From the NCBI RefSeq assembly GCF_016786325.1, contig NZ_JADWYU010000097.1:26674-90673 (forward strand): 64,000 nt of DNA, given 5' to 3'. This document shows, piece by piece, positions 43,061 through 52,900 of the stretch. A program made the position numbers and the translations under genes. Within the stretch, counting starts at the first letter, position 1. Every line of letters starts with the position of its first letter. The notes below the pieces were generated by a model. It was not told the origin of the DNA and did not search any database. It worked only from the letters and a program-made list of their open reading frames with translations. The DNA comes from Frankia nepalensis. GTDB taxonomy: Bacteria > Actinomycetota > Actinomycetes > Frankiales > Frankiaceae.

Positions 43061-43951
43061 TCAGCAGAAGCCGGGAACGGTCAGCCAGGCGGGGCCGGCC
43101 GGGGGCGCGTCGTCGCGCAGCACCGTTCCCTCGATCTTTCCGTACGGCCGGTCGGCCGCGTAGAAGACCGTGTTCGGGTTGTCGAGGCCGTAGGGCTCCA
43201 GGTCGACCAGGAAATGGTGCTTGTTCGGCATCGACATCCGGATCTCGGCGACTTCCGGGTGCGCGGTGAGCACCGCCTCGCCCATCTTGTAGAGCGTCTG
43301 CTGCAACGCGAGGCTGTGTAGGGACGCGAACGTCTCCAGCAGGATCGTCCGGATACTGGCGAACAGCTTCCCGTAGTCGTGCCCGACACCGACCAGCCGC
43401 CAGCGGGCCGTGACCTCCGTGGCCAGGATCCGATCCGTGGTCTCGCTCAGCGTGGTGTAGCGGTCACGCGGGAAGCCCGAGAACTCCGACCCGGTGGACT
43501 TCAGCACGACAAGACCGGCCAGGCCCGAAAGCACATAGGGCGTCGTCCCCTCGAGGGTGACCACCGTCGTGCGCCGTTCCGCGCCGGCCCGGCGGAATGC
43601 GTGGTCGTGGCCCGCGCCGCCCACCTCGATGCGTTCCCAGCCGTACTGCTCGATCTCGACCCGGGCGCCGGTGATCCACGGAAAGGAGTCGGCGAAATGC
43701 CGGCCGAGGCGCAGCCCGAACTCCTCGATCTCGCCGACGCCGTCCCGCGCGAACGCGTAGACGGTGTTCTTCTGCGCGTCGGTGGTGAGGATGTGCGCGT
43801 TGTCACCCGTCAGATGGGCGTCGGCGAAGTCGCCGCGCAGCGCCGACGACACGTTGAGATCGGTGATCCGGTGAACCGGTGTCGACCGGTCCACGTGCAC
43901 CAGCCGAACCTCGGCCTTCCCGAACTGGTTCGGCCCAAGCACGATCGCCAT
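43061..43951 (-). CDS. uox: Urate oxidase (uricase)
   Basis: A 296-residue cofactor-free uricase, oxidising urate to 5-hydroxyisourate. Conserved segments: FGKAEVRLVHVDR, LTTDAQKNTVYAFARDG, RVEIEQYGWERI, YVLSGLAGLVVLKSTGSEFSG, and MSMPNKHHFLVDL. GGAGG precedes the ATG. The later pathway enzymes (HiuH, allantoinase) are not adjacent. With the urea transporter further along, it points to use of purine and urea nitrogen. It is monocistronic, 1.1 kb before the L,D-transpeptidase gene. Confidence 0.9.
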   Translation of the reverse strand: MAIVLGPNQFGKAEVRLVHVDRSTPVHRITDLNVSSALRGDFADAHLTGDNAHILTTDAQKNTVYAFARDGVGEIEEFGLRLGRHFADSFPWITGARVEIEQYGWERIEVGGAGHDHAFRRAGAERRTTVVTLEGTTPYVLSGLAGLVVLKSTGSEFSGFPRDRYTTLSETTDRILATEVTARWRLVGVGHDYGKLFASIRTILLETFASLHSLALQQTLYKMGEAVLTAHPEVAEIRMSMPNKHHFLVDLEPYGLDNPNTVFYAADRPYGKIEGTVLRDDAPPAGPAWLTVPGFC

Positions 43952-44851
43952 TGGCGCCTCCTGTCACCGTGGTCGGTGGCTGTCCACGGGTGGTCGGGTC
44001 GGTGGTCGGTCGATGGTCGCGTGGTGGTGAGGCCCGCGAGGCGGGGTTGGCCCGGCCGCGGCGGACCCGGCCGCGGCGGACCCGCCAAGGTGGGCCTCGC
44101 GTCGCCCGACCTTCATCCTCGCCCTGGTGAGGACCCGGTCTCGTCACGGCGGCGTTCGGTGGAGGTTTCCCCGATCTTGTTTCCTTCCGGCGCGGGCCGC
44201 TCACCAGGGGGCGCGCGGTCCGGTCGCCACCCGGTGGCGCCCGACTATTACTCCACGTGCTCTGCCGTGTCGCTATCTGTGACATGGCCGTCGCCGAGTT
44301 CCGCGGCCACGGCCCGCTCGCCCGGGCGGATGTTGTTCCCGTTTCCCGGGCTGGTGGGATTCCGGCCATGCCGCCGGTGGTTCTCGTGAGGCACTCTGGT
44401 GGAGGTTCGAGTATCCCGTCCGAGCGTTCGGGCGTCGCTGGGGGGAGCGATGTCAGCACGCTCCGTGTATTGATGTTCATGGAACACCTGCCACCTGTGT
44501 GACGTTCCCCCTGGGCCGCCCCGCGCCGATGGGCACGGGCCGCTCCTGGCGTGTTGGGCGACGTTGACGGAATGGCGCGGGTGTCGCGTGGGGCGGACGG
44601 CGTGGGCGACGCCGTTCGCGGATCTCGGGCCATGGGGACGTCGTCACGCGACGTGGGAGGGCTTTATGGGCATTGCCCGGAGAGTGCGACTCTCTGTGTT
44701 AGGGCCGTGGGCGATTAGTGATGGTCGTCTGGGTGACACCTCGGATCTGCTCGCTCGGCGCGACGAGTGGCGCGCGGCTAGGTACCGTCCGACGAAGAGT
44801 TTTCGCGCGGACGAGCTAATGGCAGTCCTGGAGATCGGAAGAAGGCGAACA
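43952..44851. other. 900-base divergent intergenic region
   Basis: No gene was recognised between uricase (minus) and the L,D-transpeptidase (plus). A perfect 15-base tandem duplication, CCCGGCCGCGGCGGA, lies at 44051-44065 and 44066-44080. The last 200 bases are A/T-richer and include an in-frame ATG at 44666 with GGGAGGG, but codons there are not G/C-ending and a TTA occurs, so it looks like an untranslated leader. Its length suggests regulation by transcript structure. Confidence 0.5.
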
Positions 44852-46189
44852 ATGGTCTTCTCCGCGAGCGAGCACATTCGACGGATGCGTAAACCCGGCG
44901 TCGCCGGGCACCCGAGGGCGCTCGTCGCGCTGGTCGCCGCGCTGCTCGCGGTCGTGGTGACCGCGTGCGGTGGCGGTGGCGGTACCGGGCCGTCGCCCGA
45001 CGTCACGACGTCGGCCGCGCCGCCCGCCGCGTCAATCAAGATCAATCCGGCGGACGGCGCCGGCGGTGTCGCGGTGACCGACAAGGTCGTCGTGACCGCC
45101 AACGCGCCGCTCGACGAGGTCACGGTCGCCCGGTCCGCCAGCGCCTCGCAGAAGACCGACGCCGGCGAGCTGCCAGGCGAGTTCTCGGCCGACCGCAAGA
45201 CCTGGACCTCGACGGGCGGGCTGTTCGCCGACAGCCAGTACCAGGTGACCGCGTCGACCGCCGCGGCCGACGAGGTCACCGGCACCACCGACAGCCAGGC
45301 GACCTTCACCACCGGCGTCCCGGACAAGCCGTTCAAGGTCTCCTGGGAGCCGGTCGAGGGCCAGGTCGTCGGCGTCGGCACGCCGATCGTGCTGACCTTC
45401 AGCGGCCCGACCAGCGACCGGGCGGCGGTGCAGAGCCGCCTGTCGGTGACCACCAACCCGCCGCTGGAAGGCTCGTGGAGCTGGCTCACGGACCGGGTGG
45501 TCCGCTGGCGGCCGAAGGACTACTACCCGACCGGGACGAAGGTGCACGTCGAGGCCAACCTCGCCGGGCTCGAGGCCGGCAACGGGCTGGTCGGCGTGAA
45601 GGACCGGGTGATGGACTTCACCATCGGGGCTCAGCAGGTCAGCTACGTCGACCTGGCCACCCACCAGATGCAGGTCTACCGGGATGGCCAGCTGTTGCGG
45701 ACCATGCCGATCAGCGGTGGCAAGGGCGGCAAGCGGACATTCCTGACCATGGACGGCCCGCACAACGTCCTCGGCAAGGCCGACCTCGTCATCATGGACT
45801 CGGCGACGGTCGGCATCCCGAAGGGCGACCCGGACTACTACTACGAAGAGGTCCCGTTCGCCGTCCAGTACACCAGCGGGGGACAGTACGTCCACTCGGC
45901 GCCCTGGTCGGTACCCTCACAGGGCCGGGCCAACGTCTCCCACGGCTGCGTGAACGCGTCACCGGCCGATGCCGAGTGGTTCTACCACTTCAGCCAGGTC
46001 GGGGACGTCATCAACGTCCGTAACAGCGGTCGCCCGCCGGAGACGGACCAGCTGGGCAACGACTGGGCGATCCCGTGGGAGACCTGGGTCGCGGGCAGCG
46101 CTCTGCCGCAGGCCCCGGCGACCGCCGACGCGGGCTCGGTGGCCGCGCCGGCGAGCCCCGGCGCGGCGACCGGACTCCCGGGCGCCTGA
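44852..46189 (+). CDS. L,D-transpeptidase lipoprotein
   Basis: A 445-residue secreted cell-wall enzyme that forms 3-3 peptidoglycan cross-links or links proteins. A signal peptide ends in a lipobox (VVVTAC, C39), so it is a lipoprotein. Then come two Ig-like domains (about 55-250) and a YkuD catalytic domain whose motif is in NVSHGCVNASPADAEWFY. FLTMDGPHNVLGKADLVIMD precedes it. GAAGAAGG with a six-base gap sets the ATG at 44852. The family is a main target of carbapenems. A strong hairpin ends the gene. Confidence 0.85.
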   Translation: MVFSASEHIRRMRKPGVAGHPRALVALVAALLAVVVTACGGGGGTGPSPDVTTSAAPPAASIKINPADGAGGVAVTDKVVVTANAPLDEVTVARSASASQKTDAGELPGEFSADRKTWTSTGGLFADSQYQVTASTAAADEVTGTTDSQATFTTGVPDKPFKVSWEPVEGQVVGVGTPIVLTFSGPTSDRAAVQSRLSVTTNPPLEGSWSWLTDRVVRWRPKDYYPTGTKVHVEANLAGLEAGNGLVGVKDRVMDFTIGAQQVSYVDLATHQMQVYRDGQLLRTMPISGGKGGKRTFLTMDGPHNVLGKADLVIMDSATVGIPKGDPDYYYEEVPFAVQYTSGGQYVHSAPWSVPSQGRANVSHGCVNASPADAEWFYHFSQVGDVINVRNSGRPPETDQLGNDWAIPWETWVAGSALPQAPATADAGSVAAPASPGAATGLPGA

Positions 46190-46227
46190 CGGGGCCGGTC
46201 GAGGAGCCGGATGATCTTGATCGTAGG

Positions 46228-46269
46228 GGGCCGTCTTCGTCACCCCGCCCGGGGTGACGAAGACGGCCC
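46228..46269 (+). terminator. Perfect 19-bp hairpin after the L,D-transpeptidase
   Basis: GGGCCGTCTTCGTCACCCC (46228-46246) is exactly complementary to 46251-46269 around a four-base loop, 38 bases past the stop. It is the strongest terminator-type hairpin in the window. Confidence 0.75.
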
Positions 46270-46340
46270 TCGCCGCGTTCGTAGGCCCGGTCGCCCAGGC
46301 CGGTCACGGGGGCGGTGGACTAACTGTCGGAGGCATCGGG

Positions 46341-47429
46341 TTGAGTAGAAGGATGTCAACGGGTCACGACGGAGCCCAGGCACCCACGGCCGGAGCTCCG
46401 GCGCAGCGAGCGGCCGGCGCGCGCGCGGATGCCGCGGTGGCCGGCGGCGCTGGGCGCCTCGACGCGCCCGAGGACACCGCGACGACTCGGGCCGACCGCT
46501 GGCGGCGACGGCTGCGGGATCCCGCGACCGGCCGACCCGTGTGGTGGGTCGAGATCGTCATCCTGGTCGCGATGTACTACTGCTACACCGGTACCCGTGG
46601 CTTCGCCGAGGGCTCCGTCAGCGAGGCGACCAGGACCGGCGAGACGCTGCTGCGCTGGCAGGAAGCCGTCGGCCTGGACATCGAGCTTGGCCTGAACCAC
46701 TGGCTGCACAGCGTGCCCGCGATCGCGATCGCCTGCTGTTACTACTACGCGACGCTGCACTTCATCGTCACGCCGGCCGTGATCCTCTGGATGCACCGCC
46801 GCCATCCGCGCCGCTACTCGAGGGCTCGCTGGGCGCTGGTCTTCACCACGCTCCTCTGCCTGACCGGGTTCTTCCTGTTCCCGACGGCGCCGCCCCGGCT
46901 GCTGCCGGGCGCCGGCTTCACCGACACGATGGCCGAGTACCACAACTGGGGCTGGTGGAGCGCCACCGCGAGCGCCGCCCCCACCGGCCTCGACAAGGTC
47001 GCCAACCTGTATGCCGCGATGCCGTCGCTGCACTGCGCCTGGGCGCTGTGGTGCGGCGTGCTGATCGCGCGCAACGCCCGCTGGCGGTGGGTCCGGGTGC
47101 TTGGCGTCCTCTACCCGGCGGGCACCGTCTTCGTCGTGATGGCCACGGCGAACCACTACATCCTGGACGCGTTCGCCGGCTGGGCCGTGCTGGGCGTGTC
47201 CACGCTCGCGGCGATCGCGCTGACCCGTCGTTCGGCGCGCCGGTTCGCGCCCGACGGCCCGTCGGCGCCGCTTGGCGGCGGCTCGCCGCGACCGCCCGAC
47301 GACCTGCCTCACCCGTCCGGCCCCGACGCTCCGGACGCGCTCGCGGACGGCGGCGATTCCAGGCCAGGGGAAGCGCCCGCGCAGCCAGCGCCCCGTGCCC
47401 CGTCGAACGGTCTCGCCGCGATCACCTAG
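46341..47429 (+). CDS. PAP2 / inositolphosphotransferase-like membrane protein
   Basis: A membrane protein of about 360 residues with about six helices. AMPSLHCAWALWCGVLIA and TANHYILDAFAGW are the two His segments of the PAP2/AUR1 phosphotransferase fold; the start WWVEIVILVAMYYCYTGT and HWLHSVPAIAIACCYYYAT agree. The family includes actinobacterial phosphatidylinositol-type and lipid phosphatases. The TTG at 46341 has GGAGG seven bases upstream; the ATG at 46353 has its purines too close. Tail of 60 residues is low-complexity. Confidence 0.8.
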   Translation: MSRRMSTGHDGAQAPTAGAPAQRAAGARADAAVAGGAGRLDAPEDTATTRADRWRRRLRDPATGRPVWWVEIVILVAMYYCYTGTRGFAEGSVSEATRTGETLLRWQEAVGLDIELGLNHWLHSVPAIAIACCYYYATLHFIVTPAVILWMHRRHPRRYSRARWALVFTTLLCLTGFFLFPTAPPRLLPGAGFTDTMAEYHNWGWWSATASAAPTGLDKVANLYAAMPSLHCAWALWCGVLIARNARWRWVRVLGVLYPAGTVFVVMATANHYILDAFAGWAVLGVSTLAAIALTRRSARRFAPDGPSAPLGGGSPRPPDDLPHPSGPDAPDALADGGDSRPGEAPAQPAPRAPSNGLAAIT

Positions 47430-47610
47430 CCGCCACGGGGAAGGTGGGAGCGGGCCGCCTGGTTGGGCCTCGTCGCGGCCCGCCAGGAGGCGCGTTGGGC
47501 GCTCTGGGCGCGATGTGCGAAAGTTGCCCGTACCGAGGGCGGTCTCGCGCGCATTGCCCGCGCATTGCCTGAGCCGTCCGTCTCGCGCCCGCCCTGCTCG
47601 GAGTCGGACC

Positions 47611-48708
47611 ATGATCCTGCCCGCGATGCCGCATCTGAGGCGACCTCGACCGGTCGCGTTCGTCGTCTCGCTGCTGATCGCCTGGCTGGTGCTCGGCCTG
47701 CTCGCGTTCGGGCTGCGACGCGGGCCCATCGAGAAGAACCTCGCCGAGCGGGCCTCCGACGCCGTCCGCCGCGCCGGAGCGGCGCACATCGAGGTGACGG
47801 TGACCGGCACCGTGGCGATCCTGCACGGCGACTTCGCCAGCCCCGCCGCCGCCCAGGCGGCGCTGCGCGCGGCCAAGGTCGACGGTGTCTCGTCGGCCAG
47901 GCTGGGCGACGACGCGCTGGTCGCGACCCGTCCGGCCAGGCCCCTGGTGCTGACCTATGCCGACGGCCAGCTGACGGTGCGCGCGACCGTGCCCGACCCC
48001 GAACGCCGAGCGGCGCTGCTGGCGGATGTCGCCGACGTCACCGGTGGGCGGCTCACCAGCGACATCACCGTCGACCCGAGCGCCGGCGCGCCCCAGCTCC
48101 CACCGCTGGCCGGCCTGGTGACCGCGCTCACCCGCGCGCCGGGCACGTACACGCTCACCGTCGACGGCTCCAGCCTGGCGCTGACCGGCACGGTCGCCAA
48201 CGAGAGCACCCGGGTCGGCCTCGGCGCCGCCGTGCTGACCGCCGGACGGGCCGGTGACGCCGGCGTCGTCCTGGACAACCAGCTGGTGATCGCCGCCACC
48301 GGCGCCGACGAGGGGGGCGCCGGCGGGACGCCCGCCGGCGGCGAATCGGCCGAGGCGGCGCTGGCGGCGGCGACCGCCGGCCATCCGGTCACCTTCGCGC
48401 CGGGCAGCGCGGCCCTGTCCGCGGCCGACCGGGCGAGCCTCGACGGCGTCGCCGCGGCGCTGCGGGCGGGTGCCCCGCCGGCTCTGGTCGCCGGGCATGC
48501 CGACAGCACCGGGCCCGTCGCCTTCAACCAGACGCTGTCGCTGCGCCGAGCGGAGGCCGCCGTCGCCTACCTGGTGAGCAAGGGCGTGCCGCCGACGTCG
48601 CTGCGCGCCGTCGGCTTCGGCTCGAGTCGCCCGGCCGCCGACAACGCGACCGCCGGCGGGCGCGCCACCAATCGTCGGGTCGAGATCACTTTCGACTCTC
48701 CCGCCTGA
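47611..48708 (+). CDS. OmpA-domain protein with BON-like repeats (ArfA-like)
   Basis: A 365-residue protein with one N-terminal membrane helix (PVAFVVSLLIAWLVLGLLAF), a middle with two BON-like repeats (HIEVTVTGTVAILHGDF; YTLTVDGSSLALTGTV) and a C-terminal OmpA domain (FAPGSAALSAADRASLDGVA; HADSTGPVAFNQTLSLRRAE; GRATNRRVEITFD) that should bind peptidoglycan. This order resembles mycobacterial ArfA/OmpATb. The start ATG has GGAG seven bases before. Likely an envelope anchor or pore protein. Confidence 0.75.
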   Translation: MILPAMPHLRRPRPVAFVVSLLIAWLVLGLLAFGLRRGPIEKNLAERASDAVRRAGAAHIEVTVTGTVAILHGDFASPAAAQAALRAAKVDGVSSARLGDDALVATRPARPLVLTYADGQLTVRATVPDPERRAALLADVADVTGGRLTSDITVDPSAGAPQLPPLAGLVTALTRAPGTYTLTVDGSSLALTGTVANESTRVGLGAAVLTAGRAGDAGVVLDNQLVIAATGADEGGAGGTPAGGESAEAALAAATAGHPVTFAPGSAALSAADRASLDGVAAALRAGAPPALVAGHADSTGPVAFNQTLSLRRAEAAVAYLVSKGVPPTSLRAVGFGSSRPAADNATAGGRATNRRVEITFDSPA

Positions 48709-48732
48709 CCGTCCCGGCTGCTGACCGTCCCG

Positions 48733-48750
48733 GCCGCGGGGCTCCGCGGC
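48733..48750 (+). terminator. Short GC hairpin after the OmpA-domain gene
   Basis: GCCGCGG-GGCT-CCGCGGC forms a 7-bp stem 25 bases after the stop. It precedes 280 bases containing the two IdeR-like boxes. Confidence 0.4.
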
Positions 48751-48879
48751 GGGCGGTCGGTCCCGTCGTCCGCCTCGGCCGTCGCCTGGCTGATCGGAAA
48801 TCCGCTCCCTTGTCCAGAGCGACACGCCCTGGCGGGATGTGACGGAGTTCTCGGCGGGGCCGGCGAAGGTTAGGTTCTC

Positions 48880-48898
48880 TTGCGTTAGGCAGGCCTAA
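48880..48898. promoter_or_regulatory. IdeR/DtxR-like iron box 1
   Basis: TTGCGTTAGGCAGGCCTAA matches the IdeR consensus TTAGGTTAGGCTAACCTAA at 14 of 19 positions and lies on a perfect CGTTAGGC/GCCTAACG palindrome, 149 bases upstream of the ferredoxin start. Reading across, AAGGTTAGG just before it is a further half-site. Confidence 0.65.
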
Positions 48899-48917
48899 CG
48901 TGTCACTCTGAAGACCG

Positions 48918-48936
48918 TTAGGGAAGCCTTAGCTAA
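48918..48936. promoter_or_regulatory. IdeR/DtxR-like iron box 2
   Basis: TTAGGGAAGCCTTAGCTAA matches the consensus at 14 of 19. It is 38 bases after box 1 and 92 bases before the ferredoxin start, so it likely overlaps the promoter. Confidence 0.65.
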
Positions 48937-49028
48937 ACATCGTTGCTGATGCGGGGAACCCGGACAACGTAACCCCAAGTGCCTGGTCGGCGCCCGAAGT
49001 GCCGACCCGTCCAGCGTGGTGAGGTGCG

Positions 49029-49226
49029 GTGCTGGTCTGCTCATGCTTTGCTGTCTCCGACCGGACGCTGCGGAGCGTAATCGCCGCCGGTGCTCGTGAC
49101 GCCGAGGAGATCGGCGAGCGCTGTGACGCCGGGACCGGGTGCGGGGGATGCCTCGAGGAGATCTCCGAGCTCCTGAGCTGCCACCGCGGCGGCGCGCCGG
49201 TCGTGGGTTCGGCGCGGGCCGCCTGA
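49029..49226 (+). CDS. bfd: Bacterioferritin-associated ferredoxin
   Basis: A 65-residue [2Fe-2S] protein that reduces the core of bacterioferritin to release iron. The four cysteines sit at 4, 6, 38 and 41, exactly as in Escherichia coli Bfd (CSCF...TGCGGC). The GTG has GAGG before it. It lies 57 bases upstream of bfr, so both are expected on one transcript, and below two IdeR-like boxes, which suggests iron control. Confidence 0.9.
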   Translation: MLVCSCFAVSDRTLRSVIAAGARDAEEIGERCDAGTGCGGCLEEISELLSCHRGGAPVVGSARAA

Positions 49227-49283
49227 CGGCTCCTCGGCGCCGGCCGGTCAAGCCCCAATGGCGCGGCGACGAGGGAGGCCCGG

Positions 49284-49769
49284 GTGGTTCGTGGCGATGA
49301 CGAGGTGCTGGAGATCCTGAACGCGGTGCTCACCAACGAGCTGACCGCGGTCAACCAGTACTTCCTGCACTACCGCATCCAGAAGCACTGGGGCTACGAC
49401 GGGCTCGCGCACCACTACTACGACGAGTCCATCGACGAGATGAAGCACGCGGACAAGGTCATCCATCGCGTGCTCTACCTCGACGGCCACCCCAACCTGC
49501 AGCGGCTGCACACCCTGCGCACCGGCGAGACGGTGCCCGAGATGCTCGAGCTCGACTACGGCCGCGAGCAGGAGAACGTCGAGACGCTGCGCAAGGGCAT
49601 CACCCTCAGCCGCGCCAAGTCGGATTTCGGCTCCGCGCTGCTCCTCGAGGAGATCCTCGAGGGCGAGGAGGAGCACATCGACTGGCTGGAGGCCCAGCTC
49701 GAGCTGATCCGCCAGCTCGGCGCGTCCCAGTACCTCGCCGAGCAGATTCACAAGCACGACGGCGACTGA
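49284..49769 (+). CDS. bfr: Bacterioferritin
   Basis: A 161-residue haem-containing ferritin that forms 24-mers and stores Fe3+. LTNELTAVNQYFLHYRI holds E19; E52 and H55 are in DEMKHAD, where M53 is the haem ligand (Met52 in E. coli); EEILEGEEEHIDWLEAQ carries the E and H of the second half of the ferroxidase site. GGGAGG precedes the GTG start by six bases. In mycobacteria BfrA is activated by IdeR with iron, and bfd is repressed, so the two boxes may split the roles. Confidence 0.95.
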   Translation: MVRGDDEVLEILNAVLTNELTAVNQYFLHYRIQKHWGYDGLAHHYYDESIDEMKHADKVIHRVLYLDGHPNLQRLHTLRTGETVPEMLELDYGREQENVETLRKGITLSRAKSDFGSALLLEEILEGEEEHIDWLEAQLELIRQLGASQYLAEQIHKHDGD

Positions 49770-49959
49770 CCAGAGCCCGGCCCGACACGGGTGGGCAGGC
49801 CGAGGCGTGGCTTGCGAGGCCGCCAAGGAGTGCCACTGCGCACCGACTCGGGACGGTTAACGGAATGTGCTCGGATGACCGCCGCTAGACTGCCCAGCAA
49901 CAGGGCCTGGCCCGCGCCGACGGCTGCGACCAGGCTGCGGGAGCTGCGCGGGAGGTGCG

Positions 49960-52900
49960 TTGGTCGCCGCGGTGACAGGGCTGGTGGCCGACGCCGTCTC
50001 GGCCGGCCTGCTGGTGGTGAACGCCGAGGGCCGCGTCGTGTGGGTGAACGCCGCCCTGGCCGAGGTCGTCGGTCTAGGGCCGGCCCAGGGCGCCGCGGCG
50101 GCCGCGGACGAGCCCTCGGCGGCCGGAGCGGACCAGATCGCCGAGCGTCTGGACCAACGGTTGCCGGAACGCGCCCGGGCGCGGCTCGCCGTCGCCGAGG
50201 CCCGGCTGCCGCTGTCCGGGCTGGTCCCGGGCGCGGGACCGGTCGACGTGGCCTGGACCGCGCCCGACGGCGCCGAGCGCTGGCTGCGGCTGCGCTGCCA
50301 GCGGCTCGCGCTGCCCGGCGAAGGCTGGGCCGACGGCCTCACGCTCTATGAGGTCTTCGACGTGACCACCGGCTACCGGCGCGACACCGGGGCCGCCGGG
50401 GAGATCGATCCCGCGGCGGGCTGGGCCGGGCCGCCAGGCGACGAGGCGTGGCGGGGCACCCCCGAATGGGACCAGGCCGCCTGGGGCCCGCCGATCACCG
50501 ACGACACGGTAGTGATGGCCCGCCCCACCGTCCCTCGTCCGCCCGTGCCACCGCCAGGCGAGGGCGGCCGGCCGGTGGGCCAGGCCGACCCGCCCGGCGT
50601 GTGGGTCGCCGCCACGCCGGCGCTGTCCGACGACGCCCGGTTGGCTCGGATCGAGGAGCTCACCCGCACCGGCACCTGGGAATGGGATCTGGGCAGCGGC
50701 GCGCTCGTCCACTCCCGCAACATGCGGATTCTGCTCGGCTTCGACCCGGCCGAGCGTGTGGACCCAGCCGAGGTGCAGACGCTGCTGCCGGACCTGGACC
50801 TGCGCATGATCCGGACGGCCCTCGGCGACGCGATCGGCACGCCCGGCACGTTCACCTTCATCCACCGGCTGCGCGACCGTGTTGGCCAGGGGGAGCGGGT
50901 CTTCGAGTGCTTCGGTGAGGTGGTCGCCGACGAGTCCGGCCGCGCGCTGCGCGTGCTCGGCACCGCGCACGACATCACCGACCTGCACCGCGTCCAACAG
51001 GAGCTGGAACATCTCGCCGAGCATGACGCGCTGACCGGGCTGTTCAACCGGCGGGCGCTCACCCGGGTGCTGCGTGAGCACCTCGCCGCCTTCCCAGCCG
51101 GCCGGGAAGGCTCGTTGCTGATCATCGATGTCGACCACTTCAAGGACGTCAACGACCTGCGGGGCCATGCCGTCGGGGACATCGTCATGCGCGGCCTGAC
51201 CCAGGTGCTGCGCGACGAGCTGTCCGGCGGCGTGCTCGGCCGGCTCGGCGGCGACGAGTTCGCCGTGCTGCTGCCGACCGGCGACGGCGCGGCGGGGCTC
51301 GCCGTCGCCGAACGGCTCTGCCAGGCGGTCGCCCGTTCGCCGATCCCGGTGGACGACGCCGCGCTGCGGGTGACCGTCAGCATCGGGGTCGTCCCGCTCG
51401 CCCTGGTCGACAACGAGACCGCGGCGCTCGCCCAGGCCGACCTCGCGCTCTACGACTCCAAGGGCTCCGGCCGGGACCGGGCCCGGTTGTTCACCGACGC
51501 GCAGTACGAGCAGGCGGCGCTGCGGGTCTCCGTCACCCAGCGGGTGCGCGCCGCGCTGGAGAACGGCACGCTCGCCGTCGACGCGCTGCCGCTCGTCGAC
51601 CTCGCCGCTCGCCGGATCATCGGTTACGAGCTGCTGGTGCGGCTGCGTGACGGCCTGTCGCCGGAACTGTCGCCCCGGGAGTTCCTCGAGCCGGTCGAGC
51701 GCACCGAGCTGGTGCTGCGGCTGGACCGGTGGGTGGTGGGCCAGGCCGTCGCCGCGCTCGCCGCCGACGGGCCGCACGGCTCGCTCTACCTGCATGTGAA
51801 CGTGTCGGCCCGCTCCGTCGAGGACCCGGGTTTCGGCGACTTCATCCTCGACGCGCTGCGCGACGCGGAGGTGGACCCGACCCGGCTCGGACTGGAGATC
51901 GCGGAACGGTCCACCCTCGTCAGCATCGAGCCGGCGCGCCGGCTCGCCGAGAAGCTCACCTCGGCCGGCTGCCGGTTCATCCTGGACGACTTCGGCGTGG
52001 GCATGGGCTCGGTCGTCCACCTGCGCAACCTGCCGTTCAGCGGGGTCAAGATCGACGGGGACTTCGTCCGGCAGGCGGACGTGAATCCGCAGGACGTCGC
52101 GCTCGTCGACGCGGTCGTGCGGATCGCGCGCACCCTGGGGATGTACACCATCGCCGAAAACGTCGACCGAGAGCCGCTTGCCAGGGTCCTCGCGGATATC
52201 GGCGTCGACTACGCGCAGGGTTTCCACGTCGGCTCGCCGCGCCCGCTCGCCGAACTGCTGGCCGAGATGACGGTCACCGGCGCTGACGGCGACGCGTACC
52301 GCGCCGAGTCGGCCGCCGCGCACCCCGACCGCGTCGAGGCCGAGCAGGGCGATCCGGACCGCGCCGAGCGTGAGCGAGTGGAACGGGCACACGCGGAGGT
52401 CGAACGCGCCGAGCGGGAACGGGCGGAGCGGGTACACGCGGAGGCCGAACGCGCGGAGCGTGAGCGCGTGGAGCGGGAACGGGCGGAAGTCGAACGCGCG
52501 GAGCGTGAGCGCGTGGAGCGGGAACGGGCGGAGGCCGAACGCGCCGAGCGGGAACGCGCCGAGCGGGAACAGGCGGAGGCCGAACGCGCCGAGCGGGTTC
52601 GCCTGGAGCGGGAACGGGCCGAGCGGGAACAGGCCGAGCGCGAGCGGGCGGACCGGGAACGGGCCGAGGCCGAGTGGGCCGAGCGCGAGCGCGGCGAGCG
52701 GCTGCGTCGCGACCGGCTCGAGTCCGAGCGGCGGCGCGCGGAGAACCGTGGTTCGGTCTCCTGGGAGCGGCCCGGGCTCGGCAACCTCGAACCCATTCCC
52801 GGGCCGCCGCCGCCGCCCCCGGTCGCTCCGCCGCGCCCGACCTTCCCCGGGCTGAGCCATCCCGGCGCCGCTTCGCCCGGCCAGGGGCCGGTGGACGACG

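Noticed and set aside
44666..44851. In-frame N-terminal extension of the L,D-transpeptidase
   Set aside because: A/T-ending codons and a TTA appear, and the signal peptide would lie too far from the N-terminus.
44100..44851. A ydaO-type (c-di-AMP) riboswitch before the cell-wall gene
   Set aside because: The conserved core wording was looked for and not found.
50074..52860. A 928-codon open frame antisense to the GGDEF-EAL gene
   Set aside because: Its codons and composition are mirror images of the sense gene, and it has no family resemblance; long antisense frames are expected at this GC content.
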